A stretch of DNA of 64,000 bases from Balaenoptera acutorostrata (taxonomy: Eukaryota > Chordata > Mammalia > Artiodactyla > Balaenopteridae). Each line of letters starts with the position of its first letter. The stretch's first letter is position 1. Both the position numbers and the translations under genes were made by a program. The stretch is taken from NCBI RefSeq assembly GCF_949987535.1, contig NC_080074.1, forward strand, positions 43,719,083 through 43,783,082, in the 5' to 3' direction. Positions 35,344-48,351 of the stretch are shown here, in pieces. The notes below the pieces were generated by a model, which saw nothing but the letters and a program-made list of their open reading frames with translations, was not told the DNA's origin and did not search any database.

Positions 35344-35979
35344 ATCATTCAGGTAACTTTGGGGTTTTAAATTTCAATGAAACAGTGGAGAAATCGAATA
35401 GCCATATAAGCATCTGTCTTTGTATTTAAAAGAGGGTGTAGGGAGTGTCAGTTAATCCAGTAAACCTGGGAAGTGGTGAGGAATGTTCTGGTGCACCCTG
35501 GTATCAGTTGAGTTGTTGAGTTGTTTGCTTACCAAGGGTTAGTTACTTGAGTTTGTCTTGGTTCCCAAACTTGTATATGCCAGGTATGCTATTATTTTAC
35601 TTACATACTTTAAAAATTATATAAATTGGTGAAATGTGAATGCAAGAAAGAAAGAGGCATATTGACTTTATGGCAACTAAATTTTTACGTTATGGAAAGG
35701 CACAATGCATTTAGGTGACTAAAAATTCTGTCCAGTTAAGTATGGATGAGACAATTGTTAAAGGGAAAAACTGTATGTAGGAAAAATCAGAACAATCTAG
35801 AATTACGCACAATGATGGCTTTACATCTGTCTTTGTCTTAAGGCAAAACAACTAGAAATGTATGGGGCAGTTTATGCAACAAAGACAAAGCAAAACCGGA
35901 GGAGGACCCGTGATCAAAGACAAGGCCAGTTCAGAAAAATTGGTGCATTTATGTTCATATCTATATGTGTTATTTTTCA

Positions 35980-36910
35980 GCTTTTCATTGCAGAAATATT
36001 AACCACATACAAAGTAAACACAACAACAAAATGAACCTCCATATACCCGTCATGCAGCTTCAGTAACTACCAACTTTCTGCCTTTCCTGTATTGTTACCC
36101 ATGCTTCCACCTACTTCTCTCAACTCAATCGCATTATTTTTCCTTGGTTCCTTTCATTTATTTACTTTTCTGGAGGTAAACTTTACATGCTTTGAAATGC
36201 ACAGATCTTAGCCGTGCAATTTTGACAAACAGATAGACTTTTGTAATACACACCCTTACCACAATCTAGAACATTTTTCCATCTCCTTCAAAACTTCCCT
36301 CATGCGCCTTCCCAGGGAATCCCCAGATGTGACCACTTTTCTGAATTTTTTTTTCATTTAGTTTCGTTTTCTAGAACTTCATAGAAATGAAATCGTGTAG
36401 TATGTACTCTTTTGTGTCTGGCCTTCTTTGGCTCAGCATAACGTTGGTTGAGACTCACCCGGTTGTGAGCGAGCTGAAACCAGTTTGTGAGAGTCAGTGG
36501 CATGCATCTCTTCCCAACTCTGCAATCACTGTCAACTCGAAATGGGAATATTCAAGTGGGAATATTTACATCATGGAAATTGGCAAACAGTACAAATCAG
36601 GGTTTTCTCTACCCTGAAGAGTCACTTGTCAGCACATCACTGGATTCACTCATGTGGTCAGGTGAATCAGTAAAATAATCCTTTATATTGCAGACTAGTA
36701 TTTCTTTATATAGATACACCACAAATAATTTATCAGTATATTGTATAGATACATTGCAGATTGTGTTGATGCATATTTGTATTGTTTCCAGTTTGGGGCT
36801 ATTGCGAATAAAGTGGCTATGAATGTTCTTGTATAAGTCTTTCTATGGACATATGTTTTTCTTTATTTTAGATAAATACCTAGGAGTAGAATTGCATATA
36901 ATTCTAACTG
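35980..36910 (-). mobile_element. L1M 3' end, antisense, with a possible insertion
   Basis: L1M antisense phrases: 'ttaaccacatacaaagtaaa', 'catatacccgtcatgcagct', 'gtgcaattttgacaaacaga' and 'cgtgtagtatgtactctttt', then from about 36690 'gataaatacctaggagtaga'. The middle (about 36450-36670) does not read as L1 and may be a separate old element that I cannot name. Confidence 0.7.
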
Positions 36911-37630
36911 AAAATTAAATGTTCAGGGTATGGAGGCATCTTTATTTAAATGATTTTTATATTAATGAACTTTAAATTGACTGATCCACTGACCTAGTCC
37001 AGATCATATCAGGTAAGGCTACAAATTCTCATGAAGGTTTTTATTTTAAAAAATAATAAAATAAGGCACACATACAGAAACAGAATAAAATGCAAAACAG
37101 ACAAAAATGTACAACCCAGTGAATTATTACAAAGTGATCGTCTGTATCAAGGAATAGAACATTGTCAGCATCTCAGAAGTTCCCTTTTGCTCCCATCCAG
37201 TTATTACCTCCTTTATCCCTCCTTCACAAAGATTATCATTATCCTGACTTTACAGTGTCACTTCCTTGCTTTTCTTTAGAGTTTTATCACCCGCATATGT
37301 GCTTCTAAATGCAATACTTTAGTAATGACGGCTTTCAAATGAAATCACGCATTCTTTTGTGTCTGGTATCTTTTGCTAAAAATTATATTAGTAAAAATGT
37401 GTGGTTTTTTTATGTTGTTGCATGTAACAACTTGTTAATTTTAATTGCTTTATAATATTCTGTTGTATGAGTATTCTTTTTTTTTTTTTTCTAATGCCAT
37501 AAAAATTTGGGATTTCTCAGTTTGGGGAAATGATAAATAATGCTACTGTGAACATTCTTGTATATGAATCCTGATGCATATGTATATACTTTTCTGCATC
37601 CATATGTGGATTTGTTGGGTCATAGAGTAT

Positions 37631-38002
37631 TATCTTAGTCAGTTTGAGCCACTATAACAAATTACCATAGACTGGGTGGCTTGAATGACAAACATTTATT
37701 TCTCATAGTTCTGGAGGCTGGGAAGTCCAAGATCAAGGTGCCGGCATATCCAGTGTCTGGTCAGAGCTCACTTCCTGGTTTGCCAGTGGCCGTCTTCTTG
37801 CTGTGTCCTCACAGGGCAGAGAGCAGAGAGAGGAAGCAAGCTCTCTTGTGTCTCTTCTTACAAGGGGCATTAATCCCATTATGAGGACTTCACTCTCATG
37901 ACCTTGTTATCTCCCAAAGGCCCCACCTCCTAATACCATCCCATTTGGGTTAGGACTTCAACATATGAATTTTAGGGGAAAATAAATATACAGTCCATAG
38001 CA
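37631..38002 (-). mobile_element. MLT1 (ERVL-MaLR) solo LTR, antisense, inside L1M
   Basis: Shows 'accatagactgggtggcttg', 'tctcatagttctggaggctg', 'gtccaagatcaaggtgccgg' and 'cccacctcctaataccatc', ending 'cagtccatagca'. The flanks agtat (37626-37630) and ggtat (38003-38007) fit a 5 bp TSD with one change. The LTR lies within the L1M, so it inserted later. Confidence 0.88.
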
Positions 38003-39456
38003 GGTATGTACCTCTTCATCTTTAGTAGGTGATACCAGAATGTCTTCCAAGTGTACTTATTTATGCTCACTCGGAATGCATGAGAATTTTCATTTTGCCA
38101 TATTCTCTTTTGCTTTCCTCCTTAATTTTAGTCATTTTATGGATATATGGTTGCTGGTCAACAGAAAAAAAATGTTCCTCTTTATGTCTTACAATGCTTT
38201 TTGCCTTAAAATCTGCTCACTTTGACATTAAGATGGCTATTTTTTTCTTGTTTAATGTTTACAAATTCTCTTTTTCTTCCTTTAATTCTTTGTCTACATC
38301 TCTCTTATATATAGCATATAGCATTAAAAAATTCAATCCAATAAGCCACATTTTAATTGGAGCATTTAACATTTATCTTTAATATAATTTCTGATCTACT
38401 TGGATTTAAATCTACCATTTTATTATGTTCATTTCTATTTGTCCTAATAGCCCTGCATTTCTTTTCTCTTTCTTTTCGGTTAATACTTTTTAAAGTTTTC
38501 CCATGTTACATACTCTTTAGCGTTATCCTAGGGATTGCAACATGTATCCTTAACTTATCAAAGTATAATATTAATTGTTACTTTTAACCTATTTCCAGAA
38601 AGTAAAATAATCTTAGAGCATTTTAATGCCATTTACCCTTCCAACTAAATGCTACTTGTGTTGTTAGTTTTAATTATTATTTTATATAGTCAATATTCAA
38701 ATATATTTACTCACACACTTACCATTTTATTTGCTATTTCTTCTTCTAATTTTTTTTTGTTTGTCTTTTACATTTCATCTGGTTTCATTTTTTTCCACCT
38801 AAAGAATGCTCTTGGATATTTCTTTTAATATTGGTCTGTTGGTAATGAATTCTCTCAATTCTTATCCAAAAATGTTTCTATTTCACCTTCATTAGAATTA
38901 TAAATTAGCACTTGTTTTCTTTCAGCACTGTAAATATATCATTATCTCTAGCTTTTATTGTGGGGTTTGTTTTTTTTTTATTGTTTGTTTGTTTTGAGAA
39001 GTCAACACTCAGTGTAATTGTTGCTCCTTTTAAGGTAATCTGTGTTTTTTCTCTCCTGTTTTGTTCTTGACCATAATCAGTTTTACTAAGAAGTGCTTAA
39101 ACATGTATTTCTTTTTATTTAAACTTCTTGAGTTTTTAGGGTTTCTTGAATCTGTGTCTTAGAATATTCAGTTTTGGACTATTTTCTACCATTATTCAAA
39201 TGTTACTTCTGACCCATATTCTCCTCCCCCCCCACCTTTATCTGGGACTATGATTTACACCCAGTTTAGACCTTCTCATTCTATTCTCCCGTCCTCTTAA
39301 CCTTTCTTCTGTATTTTTTTATCTTTTTTTTCTCTTTGTCCTTCTTTCTAAATTGTTTCTTCTGATTTATATATCACTTCACTAATTCTCTCTTCATTAC
39401 TTCTAAGCTTGTGTTAAACCCATCCTTGGGTTCTTAATTTTGTTGACTGTATTTTT

Positions 39457-39792
39457 TTTTTTTTTTTTAATTTTATAGCTACTTTATTTATTTATTTATT
39501 TATTTTTGGCTGTGTTGGGTCCTTGGTTCGTGCGAGGGCTTTCTCTGGTTACGGCAAGTGGGGGCCACTCTTCATCGCGGTGCGGGGACCGCTCTTCATC
39601 GCGGTGCGCGGGCCTCTCACTATCGCGGCCCCTCCCGTTGCGGGGCACAGGCTCCAGACGCGCAGGCTCAGCAGTTGTGGCTCACAGGCCCAGCCGCTCC
39701 GCGGCATGTGGGATCTTCCCAGACCAGGGCTCGAACCCGTGTCCCCTGCATTAGCAGGCAGATTCTCAACCACTGCGCCACCAGGGAAGCCC
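39457..39792 (-). mobile_element. CHR-type SINE, type A with internal duplication, antisense
   Basis: A perfect TSD tgttgactgtattttt is at 39441-39456 and 39793-39808. It carries the same tandem 'cttcatcgcggtgcg' duplication (about 39571-39610) as the copy at 13687-14019. Full-length with A and B boxes. Confidence 0.96.
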
Positions 39793-40560
39793 TGTTGACT
39801 GTATTTTTGATTTCTAGAATTTCTGTGTGTGTTTAAGAATGTACCATGTCCTTTTTCATGGTTTCCAGCTATATTGAAATTCTCAATTGTATCTTTATAG
39901 GCTTAATTATAGTAATCATAGTTATTTTAAAGTCTGTGTTTGATGACACCAACATCTGCAGCCCCTGCAGGCCTTTTAAATTGCCTGTTGTTTCTGCTGG
40001 CTCTCATTTATTTTATCTTACACTGTCACATGTGTGAATGTATTTGATTTCAACACAGACATTGTACTTAAAAATTGTAGAAATTGAGACCTAGTATAAC
40101 GTCTTTCTCTAGAGATTATTTCTTTTGCTTCAACAGTGACCTCTGGGCACTAGCAATCTGGGATCACCTCCATTTAATTTCTGGGACTGAGAGGATTGAA
40201 AGCTTGGCTATAGTTCCAATGAAGGACCACTTTTGGTTCGCTCTTACTCCTAAGGGACGACTCTTCAGAGTCCTAACCCAAAGTATGTGGAATAGATCAG
40301 CACCTCCCTGTACTCCCACGTAGGTCCTGGAGTCCAGCTTTTGTCTACCTATTCCTGGGATATTGTCGAGAACACTGCTCAGCCTCTTGGTCCCTTAGCA
40401 GCCCCAGGGGAAAAGTGAGCCTAAATCCTGACCTTGTATCTCTTGATTTCTCTCTTCTTCTGGATGATGGATTGGTAATTACTTACTATCTTGTTGAGTC
40501 TCCAGTGCCTTAAAGCAAATGCTTGTTTACATCTTGTACAAGGTTGTCTGAATTATGGAC

Positions 40561-42643
40561 TCTCATTACTACAAATGTAAGACTGGAGCTCTTTTAGCAT
40601 CTAACTCTGCACTACATACAATTGAAGAAGTATCTGTCCTTGAAACGCTCCCAGTATGTTTAGGAATACAAAGTGTGTGATGTGGATTTAAAGGAAGAAC
40701 ACATGGAAAGTCTCTAAAGCTAAAGGGAAGAGAATTAAGGGTGTACTGGAGTCACTAAGGACCTGATCCTGCTTTTTCTGTGTGACCGTGGTCTTCTCCT
40801 TTCATTCCATATTCTTTATTTGTCTGGTCTCATTCACTAGTCATGGCTTTAGCCTTATTGCTAAACATGCAGTCTGACCGCTTTACCTCTTTTGAGCTTA
40901 ACAGGTACAGCCCTCACTGTCTATGTATATATTACTGCAAGATTTTCACAGGTACCTCAAGTGCAATGTGTTTAAACCTATAGTCTTTCTAGATTTTTTC
41001 CCCCCCATTTAATAGGAAGGTATTGTTTTTCTTATCTATATGAGAAACTTAATTTTCTTTATTAAGAAACTTTTATTGTAAAACACTTTATTAAAAAACT
41101 TTATAAACTTTATTAAACTTCACTAGATTCTGATTACTTTGCAAATTTTCTAAGCCACATTAAATGATCATAGCTTTAAAGTGCTGAACATTTCTGTAAA
41201 CTGTTTTACCTGAAAACTGGATAAGAAGTGTTTAATGATACTAACCATACTTCATATTAAACGATTATTTGGGTTTTAACCATATACAAGTGCTTTGGAT
41301 TAATTTTTGTATTACACAGTATTGTGGTAGACATTTAATAATTTTTTCTTTCATTTGGTGGCTTATAATTTATTAAAATATTTCATTAAATATTCTGGAA
41401 ATAACCTTAATAATAAATGATTACTTTTCTATTTTATGAAATACCTATTTGATGAACTATAAGCAATTATGAAAAGTTATCCTTTTGAGGAATTTTAACA
41501 ACATAGGTAAATATCCTTTATTGTAATACTAAGTGAAAAAGGACAAAAATCTATATCACTATAATTGTATCCCTCTGTATGTATATGTGTGTGTGTATGC
41601 ATGTGCACATTTATCTTTCTTAGAGAAGCCTTTCACTCTTAAATTTACTTGAAAGTGAGGATATATTCTTCCCTTTTGCATTCAGAGATTAATTGAGAAA
41701 ACTGTAAAATACTTGGCACAATTATTTCACTTGGGACATTTTTATAAAGAAAGAGAAAAGCTGAGTGGTAGTCCAGAAAAACAGATAATTCTGTAATGAA
41801 TTTCATTGACTGTACACTAATGGATTCCAGGGTACAATCTGAAAATTGGATGTAGAGCAAAATGGGTTTAAACTGCAGGATGAGACCCATTATTAGATCA
41901 ACTAATCAGTTTATGAAAATTAGCATTAAAAATAAAATAGCAAATATCAAAATACATCATACGTGTTAGGGTACGTATTATGTGTCAAACACTTGTTCAG
42001 TTATTCTCACGCATGTGTGTTTTTATTAGGTCATAGTAAAATGAACATCCTGTGCTGACTATAAAAATTAAATCTTGTTCATTGTGTACGTGTGTGTGTG
42101 TGTTTGTAACCCATTGGAGTTCAACAGTAATCCATTGGATGATGTAGCAGAACAGTAAAGACCTGGAGTGTGAATTAAGTGTACAGAAGGCTGGACTTGA
42201 AGATGAGAGAGAATGAACTGAAATACATAGAGTGTATGTGAATTATACTTTATTGTATTTAGCTTAAAGTGTATAGCTCTCAGTGAAGGCTACAAGATAA
42301 CATCAATTAGGGGCTGCTCCATGAGTACAACTTCTCAGGCTTTCTCTGGTTCTTTCAAGAAAGACATGCTTGACCCTTGGCTACTGTCTTTAGTTTCATG
42401 AGGGAGGTCATCCTGCAAGGTTGAAGGAAGTTCCAAATAGGATCTTTTTGAGCTTTTTAGGCCGCAGTCATGTCACTCTAAAATTAAAGAATAATTATTT
42501 AAGTGATTGAAAAAATTGCTTTTGACAAATCTTTTCACTTAGATTTAATATTCAAATTTTACTTTCATTTTTTTTCTATATCACACGTGCATATTGTGTC
42601 TTTGGTCTCAAGTTATATGGTAGTGACTAAGTAACACATAGGC
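40561..42643. other. Long stretch without a recognised feature
   Basis: About 2 kb of very AT-rich DNA. Small simple-sequence patches: repeated 'actttattaa' units at about 41056-41125, and GT runs at about 41586 and 42088. No coding pattern. Confidence 0.45.
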
Positions 42644-42660
42644 AGTATTCATTATACCAT

Positions 42661-43281
42661 CTTTTTTTCTTTTCCATTATGGTTTATTACAGGATATTGA
42701 ATATAGTTCCCTGTGCTATACAGTAGGACCTTGTTGTTTATCCATTTTATAGATAATAGTTTGCATCTGCTAATCCCAAACTCCCAGTCCATTTCTCCCC
42801 CACTTCCCCTCCGCCTTGGCAACCACAGGTCTGTTTTCTATGTCTGTGAGTCTGTTTCTGTTTCATAAACAAGTTCATTTGTGTCATATTTTAGATTCCA
42901 CATATAAGTGATATCATATGGTATTTGTCTTTCTCTTTCTGACTTACTTCACTTAGTACGATAACCTCTAGGTCCATCCATGTTGCTGCAAATGGCATTA
43001 TTTTGTTCTTTTTTATGGCTGAGTAGTATTTCATTGTATATATGTACCACATCTTTATCCATTCACCTGTTGATGGACATTTAGGTTACTTCCATGTCTT
43101 GGCTATTTTTAATAGTGCTGCTATGAACATAGGGGTGCATGCATCTTTTGAATTATAGTTTTGTCTGGATACATGCCCAGCAGTGGGATTGCTGGATCAT
43201 ATCGCAACTCTATTTTCAGTTTTTTGAGGAACCTCCATACTGTTTTCCATAGTGGCTGCACCAACTCACTTTCCCACCAGT
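42661..43281 (-). mobile_element. L1 3' end (ORF2 end and 3' UTR), antisense
   Basis: Long clean run of antisense L1: 'attacaggatattgaatata', 'tgtctgtgagtctgtttctg', 'gtccatccatgttgctgcaa', 'attgtatatatgtaccacat', 'gctatgaacataggggtgca' and 'tttccatagtggctgcacca'. The flanks tcattataccatcttt (42649-42664) and tcattatactatcttt (43284-43299) form a TSD with one change. Confidence 0.9.
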
Positions 43282-43299
43282 AGTCATTATACTATCTTT

Positions 43300-43836
43300 G
43301 ATATGCCATGTCAAAAGTCCTAGAAGCCTGGTAAGCTTGACCATGGCCCACCTCAGAGGATAAACCTTACATTGAACTGAAGTCTTCTACCTGTTGTCCT
43401 TGTATTATCCTATTCAGCATAGCTCAGACTTTGGAAATGTCTAGGATATTGTATTCTATGGATTGCCTAGGAAAGGAGAGAGATGGAGTCTAACACACAT
43501 CTCCAGATAAGGAAGGATAGCATTTTAAATTGTACTTCAAATCCCTGAAGTACAAGAGTTGGGGCAAGTCTTTGCTTGCCTGGATTGAGGACAGTATTGC
43601 TCTAGCCCTGCCTTCATTAATCCCATTCTCAGTTGTAGGAAAGGGGTCTTTGCAACAGATATGTTGGGTAACAATCTTAAAATAGCTGCCTAAAGCATGG
43701 AGCCATAGATAAACAATGATCCAAAGCAAGGTGGGAAAATATGATACAAAATTATCAAAAGAGATACTTAAAAACTGCGTTTGTGATATTGAATTTCTTA
43801 CCATATGAGAGGGTTACTGATGTGTCGGATTTGACC
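43300..43836. other. No recognised feature
   Basis: Unassigned. The minus-strand frame at 43490-43804 (104 codons) has no recognisable protein feature. Confidence 0.45.
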
Positions 43837-44218
43837 TGTTTGGACTGAATGCTTCTATTCTCACCAAATTCGTATATTGAAGCCCTAACCCCCCAATGTG
43901 ATGACATTTGAAGGTGGGGTCTTTGGGAGGTAATTAGGTTTAGATGAGATCATACGGGTGGGACCCCCATAATGGAATTAGTAGCTTTTTCAGAAGAAAA
44001 AGAGATCAGAGTGCAGTTTCTCTCTCTCTCACCATCTCCCATGTGAGGATATAGCAAGAAGTCAGCTATGTGCAAGTCAGAAAGAAGGCCCTCACCAACA
44101 ACCAAATCTGCTGGCATCATCTTAGACTTCCTGGCCTCCAGAAAAGTGAGAAATAAATGCCTGTTGTTTAAGTTACCCAGCCCATGGTATTTTGTTGTAG
44201 TAGTTCAAGCTGAGCTGC
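43837..44218 (+). mobile_element. MLT1 (ERVL-MaLR) solo LTR, sense
   Basis: Clear MLT1 order: 'tgtttggactgaatgcttct', 'cctaaccccccaatgtgatg', 'gggaggtaattaggtttaga', 'ccatctcccatgtgaggata' and 'gagaaataaatgcctgttgt', with the AATAAA-type signal near 44150. Non-coding. Confidence 0.88.
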
Positions 44219-44219
44219 T

Positions 44220-44363
44220 TAGTATTCCATTGTATATATGTACCACATCTTTATCCATTCATCTGTTGATGGACATTTAGGTTACTTCCATGTCTTGGCT
44301 ACTGTGGATAGTGCTGCTATGAACATAGGGGTGCATGTATCTTTTGAATTATAGTTTTATCTT
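44220..44363 (-). mobile_element. L1 ORF2 3' fragment, antisense, abutting the MLT1
   Basis: Nearly the same sequence as 43023-43168: 'attccattgtatatatgtac', 'catctgttgatggacattta' and 'gtgctgctatgaacataggg'. It begins exactly where the LTR ends and is only about 140 bp. Confidence 0.85.
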
Positions 44364-45388
44364 ATAAGCAGTAGGGAATGTTTTCTCTTCTCTCTCTGTT
44401 GGAGAGCTGGAGTATGAGCTGAACTAGCCTGAGTCTGACCTGAAATGGGGAGGACACGATACACTGTAATTGTTCCTAGCATTTGTTTGGCTAGTGCTCA
44501 TTAAATTCTGCAGTTTCTCCAGCAGCCATTACCATAGCTATTGGAACAGGGTTAGAGCAGAGTGACAGACACTAAGTAGTTTCTATGAAGCTAATATTAA
44601 GCATATTTAAAATAATCTCTGGGGACTTCTGGAATTTGTTAGGAGGAATTTTTAGAAATGCTCTACATTTTATAACAGTTGATACAATAAATGCTATGAT
44701 GCTGATGATAACAATGATGACCCTGATATAACCTGGGAAATTTGGCTTTTCTTGTTTATTCTTTTATATCTAGTCCTGAATTCCTACTTAGATGTCCTTT
44801 TTAAATTTTTATTATTAATTTTAGCACAGAGACAATTATTTACACATTTTTATTCTTGGGGCCTGGAACATTCATTATATGTCTGATGGTGGTATTGGTG
44901 ATGATCAAACCCAGTGGCAGAGAGGTAGGCATCTTTTCAGGTAGGAAAAACAGATGGCCTGCCTTCTTTTAGAATTTTGCATGATGCTCAAAGCTGAAGT
45001 TTTCCCCTTGTATAGCTAATTATAAACTTCCTGTTACATGAGTTTCTAAGGGGTGGACCATCTTGACCTTTTAATTATTAATGTCTTTTCTCAAATTACA
45101 ATTATATTCTTAATCCTCCTCCTGCTAACTGGCAATTTTCTGATAGACTGAGTTTTCATTATTCCTTATTTCATTAATTGCAACTTGTATAATAATAGAA
45201 TCTTCAGAACAGCACTTTACCAACTGCAAAAGTTATCAAGTGCTAATGAGCCCTTTTAAATGGCTTGTTAATTCACTGCAAGGCTTTCTAAGGTTCCATA
45301 TTTCCTTTATTATTTCCCTGTTTTTCTACACATTCTTTTTTAACAAGTACTCTTTGAGATAATTTTAAATGTTCTTGGAAAAATTAAT
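44364..45388. other. No recognised feature
   Basis: AT-rich, unassigned. Confidence 0.45.
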
Positions 45389-45404
45389 ATATTTGATGGC
45401 CTTC

Positions 45405-45529
45405 AAGAGGGAGGGGATATGGGGACATATGGATGCATATGGCTGACTCACTTTGTTGTACAACAGAAACTAACACAGTACTGTGAAGCAATTATACTCC
45501 AATAAAGATCTATTAAAAAATATATATAT
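45405..45529 (+). mobile_element. Very short 5'-truncated L1 3' UTR, sense
   Basis: L1 end phrases 'atggctgactcactttgttg', 'cagaaactaacacagtactg' and 'caattatactccaataaaga' with an (AT)n tail. The TSD atatttgatggYcttc is at 45389-45404 and 45530-45545. Confidence 0.9.
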
Positions 45530-45559
45530 ATATTTGATGGTCTTCTATATGTCAAGTAT

Positions 45560-45735
45560 GCTCACATGGTCATCTTAGTTATTCTTTCAACAAGACCTGT
45601 GAGTAAGTGCTTCCTACTCCTCTCTAGCAAAGGGAAACGAGGACAAAAAATGCTAAGTGATGTGCTCAGCGTGGGGCAAGGATTTGAGTTCAAGTTTTCT
45701 GTCTTCAAATCTTGTGTTCTTCATTCTAGAGAACT
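45560..45735 (-). mobile_element. MIR SINE fragment, antisense
   Basis: Shows 'acaagacctgtgagtaagtg', 'agcaaagggaaacgaggaca' and 'ggcaaggatttgagttcaag'. Confidence 0.55.
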
Positions 45736-47768
45736 CAAGGCGCTATGTTAAATGTTTACTGTAAAGACAAAATAAATGTGGAAAAAAAAAGTGGCCACTA
45801 AATAAATAACAATGGAAGGACTTTCCCCCATCAGATGCCCTCATTGGCTTTCCTCATCTGACTTCACTTTTCTTCATTATTCTACTCATTTCTTGCCTTT
45901 AATCTGACATAACTTTTCTTTTTTCATCTTTTTCTTTTCCAGTTTTCCAGCTAATATCCTGGAGTTATGTAGGAATAATTCAATTATCCAGATAAATGAT
46001 CTATGTCCATATTTACCTATTAGCATTCTATTTCCACTAGATTTCACAAAATTTAAATTTAAGGTAATGAAAAATACCACTTTAGAATGGTTTTTGTGTA
46101 ACTGGTATAAACCTGATCACCTACCTGGGGTACAAATATAATCATGCCTTATTTTTTTAATTAATTGCTGAAGACGCTGCTTCTGCCCTTCAGAAGAATA
46201 TCCTATGCCTTCTTATTGAGACCTCCATTGCGCTCCTCCTTGAAATTGCCAAAGGATTCTGGGGTTTCCTGAATTCTTAGGGATTGAGTCTGTAAATGGA
46301 AGGCAGAATGAGAACTAAAGTCTAATCTGGCCACTAAAGGCCACAGCATTTGCCTCTGTCTCAGTTGTTGTAAACTGTTTCCACAAATCAGGTGGGCTTT
46401 TGTCCACTGCTGTGGACTGGTGCTGCTCACCCAGATCTTGGATCTTCTACATTTAGATTACAGTCCTTTCAGTACACTTTCTCATGCTTGACTATTGCTA
46501 CTTAAGTGGACCATTCATGCAAGAGGGGTTGGGTGGGGATGAGCTTGCAGCCTCAGTTGTCTATTCTGTTAGAGTCTGCTTTCTGTAAAAGTCTCCAGAT
46601 GAGAAACTGTCCAGGTCACCAACTAGACCTTTCCTTCTCACCTCTGATGCCTTTGGTGATCTTTTCTGCCATTGAGAGTAATAGGAGAGTTTCTATGAAT
46701 AAATGTGGTTTAAGACCTTAGAATATTATTTTTCATGATTTTTTATTAAAAAGGCTAGTTGTTTCACATTGTTAAGAATTTTATAGAGTACTTTTTAAAA
46801 TAGGTTTTTATTTCCTTTGTTCACTCTTTGGAGCAAGATTGTGGATTTGCCCATAATTAGAATCCATCATCCAGAAAACAGGTATAATTTAGGGTCATAA
46901 ACATTTCCTCTAGCTTAGCTGTGATACCTTGGTCATGTCTTATAGCCTATTTATGTGTAAGACCCTCATTTGTGAAATGAAGGGATTGGATTAAAATAGA
47001 ATCTACCTTAGGTATCCATTTTTTGGCTCATAAACTCCTTCTATAGTAATGTATGATCTCACTAACTTCCTTAGGTTTTTAAAAATCATTTCATCATTTT
47101 TTGTGTTGTATGATAAATAAATAAATATAAATTAAAAAATTAATATATTATTACAGATTATAAGCTTGGCATTATTACTTAAAGTCCTGGTTTCTTCAGG
47201 ATAGCCCTAGATTTTATATATTATCCTGGTGATTATTAGTAGCACCTATCATTCTCAAACTTTTCCAATTTGGATGACAAACTCTTTAATTATTTGGTTG
47301 TCTAAATACAATCTTAATAATAGTTATAAAAATACATTTAAGCTTTTTCTAATTTAACAAGTAATACCAGCTATTCAATTTTTAAAAATTAATTATGTAA
47401 CTGAACACATTATTAAGGGGCCAGAAATGTAAAGTGATATCTATCATGTTTAGTTGGGGACCAATTGTACATTAAAATGAAGATATAAATTTAACTCTAT
47501 GTGGCAACATCAACAAAACTGTTTATTTAATAAGATTGAACTTCTTGTATTTTGCTCTTAAAATTGTGAAGTGTTTTATTTACAAAATTATATTTTGTTC
47601 CTAAAAGATGAATTGAGAGAAAGGATTTGTGTTGCTATTGCCAGCCTTTGTTCTCAAATGAGACATTTTGTCATGGATAATCTTTAATCGCAATAAAAAA
47701 CAAACAAACTCCGTATTATTGGTAAACTGTTTTCTTTTTTAACAGTTCTTTTTTTGTGTATGTGTGTA
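45736..47768. other. Long stretch without a recognised feature
   Basis: About 2 kb of AT-rich DNA with no repeat I can name. No coding pattern. Confidence 0.45.
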
Positions 47769-48351
47769 ACTAGAGACACCTTGATGTGCTGTATAAATAT
47801 TTTGGTCAGTTAACAACCTGTGGATTTGGTAAAGAAAATCTTAAGGAAACATATAGAATATCATTTTTTTATTTTATTTTTTTAACATCTTTATTGGAGT
47901 ATAATTGCTTTACAATGTTGTATTAGTTTCTGCTGTATAACAAAGTGAATCAGCTATACGTATACATATATCCCCATATCCCCTCCCTCATGCATCTCCC
48001 TCCCACCCTCCCTATCCCACCCCTCTAGGTGGTCACAGAGCACCGAGCTGATCTCCCTGTGCTATGCGGCTGCTTCCCACTAGCTATCTATTTTACATTT
48101 GGTAGTGTATATATGTCCGTGCCACTCTCTCACTTCGTCCCAGCTTACCCTTCCCCGTCCCCGTGTCCTCAAGTCCATTCTCTAGTAGGTCTGTGTCTTT
48201 ATTCCCGTCTTGCCCCTAGGTTCTTCAGAACCACTTTTTTTTTTTTTTTTTTGTGGGACTAGAGATACCTTGATGTGCTGTATAAATATTTTGGTCAGTT
48301 AACAACCTGTGGATTTGGTAAAGAAAATCTTAAGGAAACGTATAGAATATC
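47769..48351. repeat. 94 bp direct duplication flanking an L1
   Basis: The 94 bp at 47769-47862 recur at 48258-48351 with only two differences (agagacacc/agagatacc near the start and aaacata/aaacgta near the end). Between them lies the L1 piece at 47863-48257. If it is a TSD, it is far longer than the usual 7-20 bp. Homology could extend a few bases further left into a T/GT-rich run. Confidence 0.93.
47863..48257 (-). mobile_element. Young-looking L1 3' UTR, antisense
   Basis: Starts with a T-rich tail, then 'catctttattggagtataat', 'gctttacaatgttgtattag', 'ggtggtcacagagcaccgag', 'ctagctatctattttacatt' and 'gggttcttcagaacca'-like wording. It ends in a T run internal to the L1 consensus, so it is 5'-truncated there. 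The flanking 94 bp duplicates mark the insertion. Confidence 0.9.

Larger units (their letters stand above)
34501..35979. other. Mostly unassigned, with one small L1M piece
   Basis: Apart from the L1M piece at 34985-35130 and the inverted repeat at 35296-35343, I see nothing I can name. Confidence 0.45.
37030..40560 (-). mobile_element. Second L1M element, antisense, long and split by younger insertions
   Basis: The 3' side (37030-37630) repeats the same L1M phrases as the element before it, so it is a separate insertion. Beyond the MLT1 at 37631-38002 it continues with ORF2-side and ORF1-side antisense phrases such as 'tttaacatttatctttaata', 'gttggtaatgaattctctca', 'tttctttcagcactgtaaat', 'tgatgacaccaacatctgca' and 'ctctagagattatttctttt'. 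A CHR SINE lies at 39457-39792. All frames are broken. Much of the ORF2 middle is missing. Confidence 0.7.

Noticed and set aside
38029..38382. Hydrophobic 117-codon frame suggesting a membrane protein
   Set aside because: It lies in antisense L1M; T-rich antisense L1 gives Phe/Leu/Ile-rich frames by composition.
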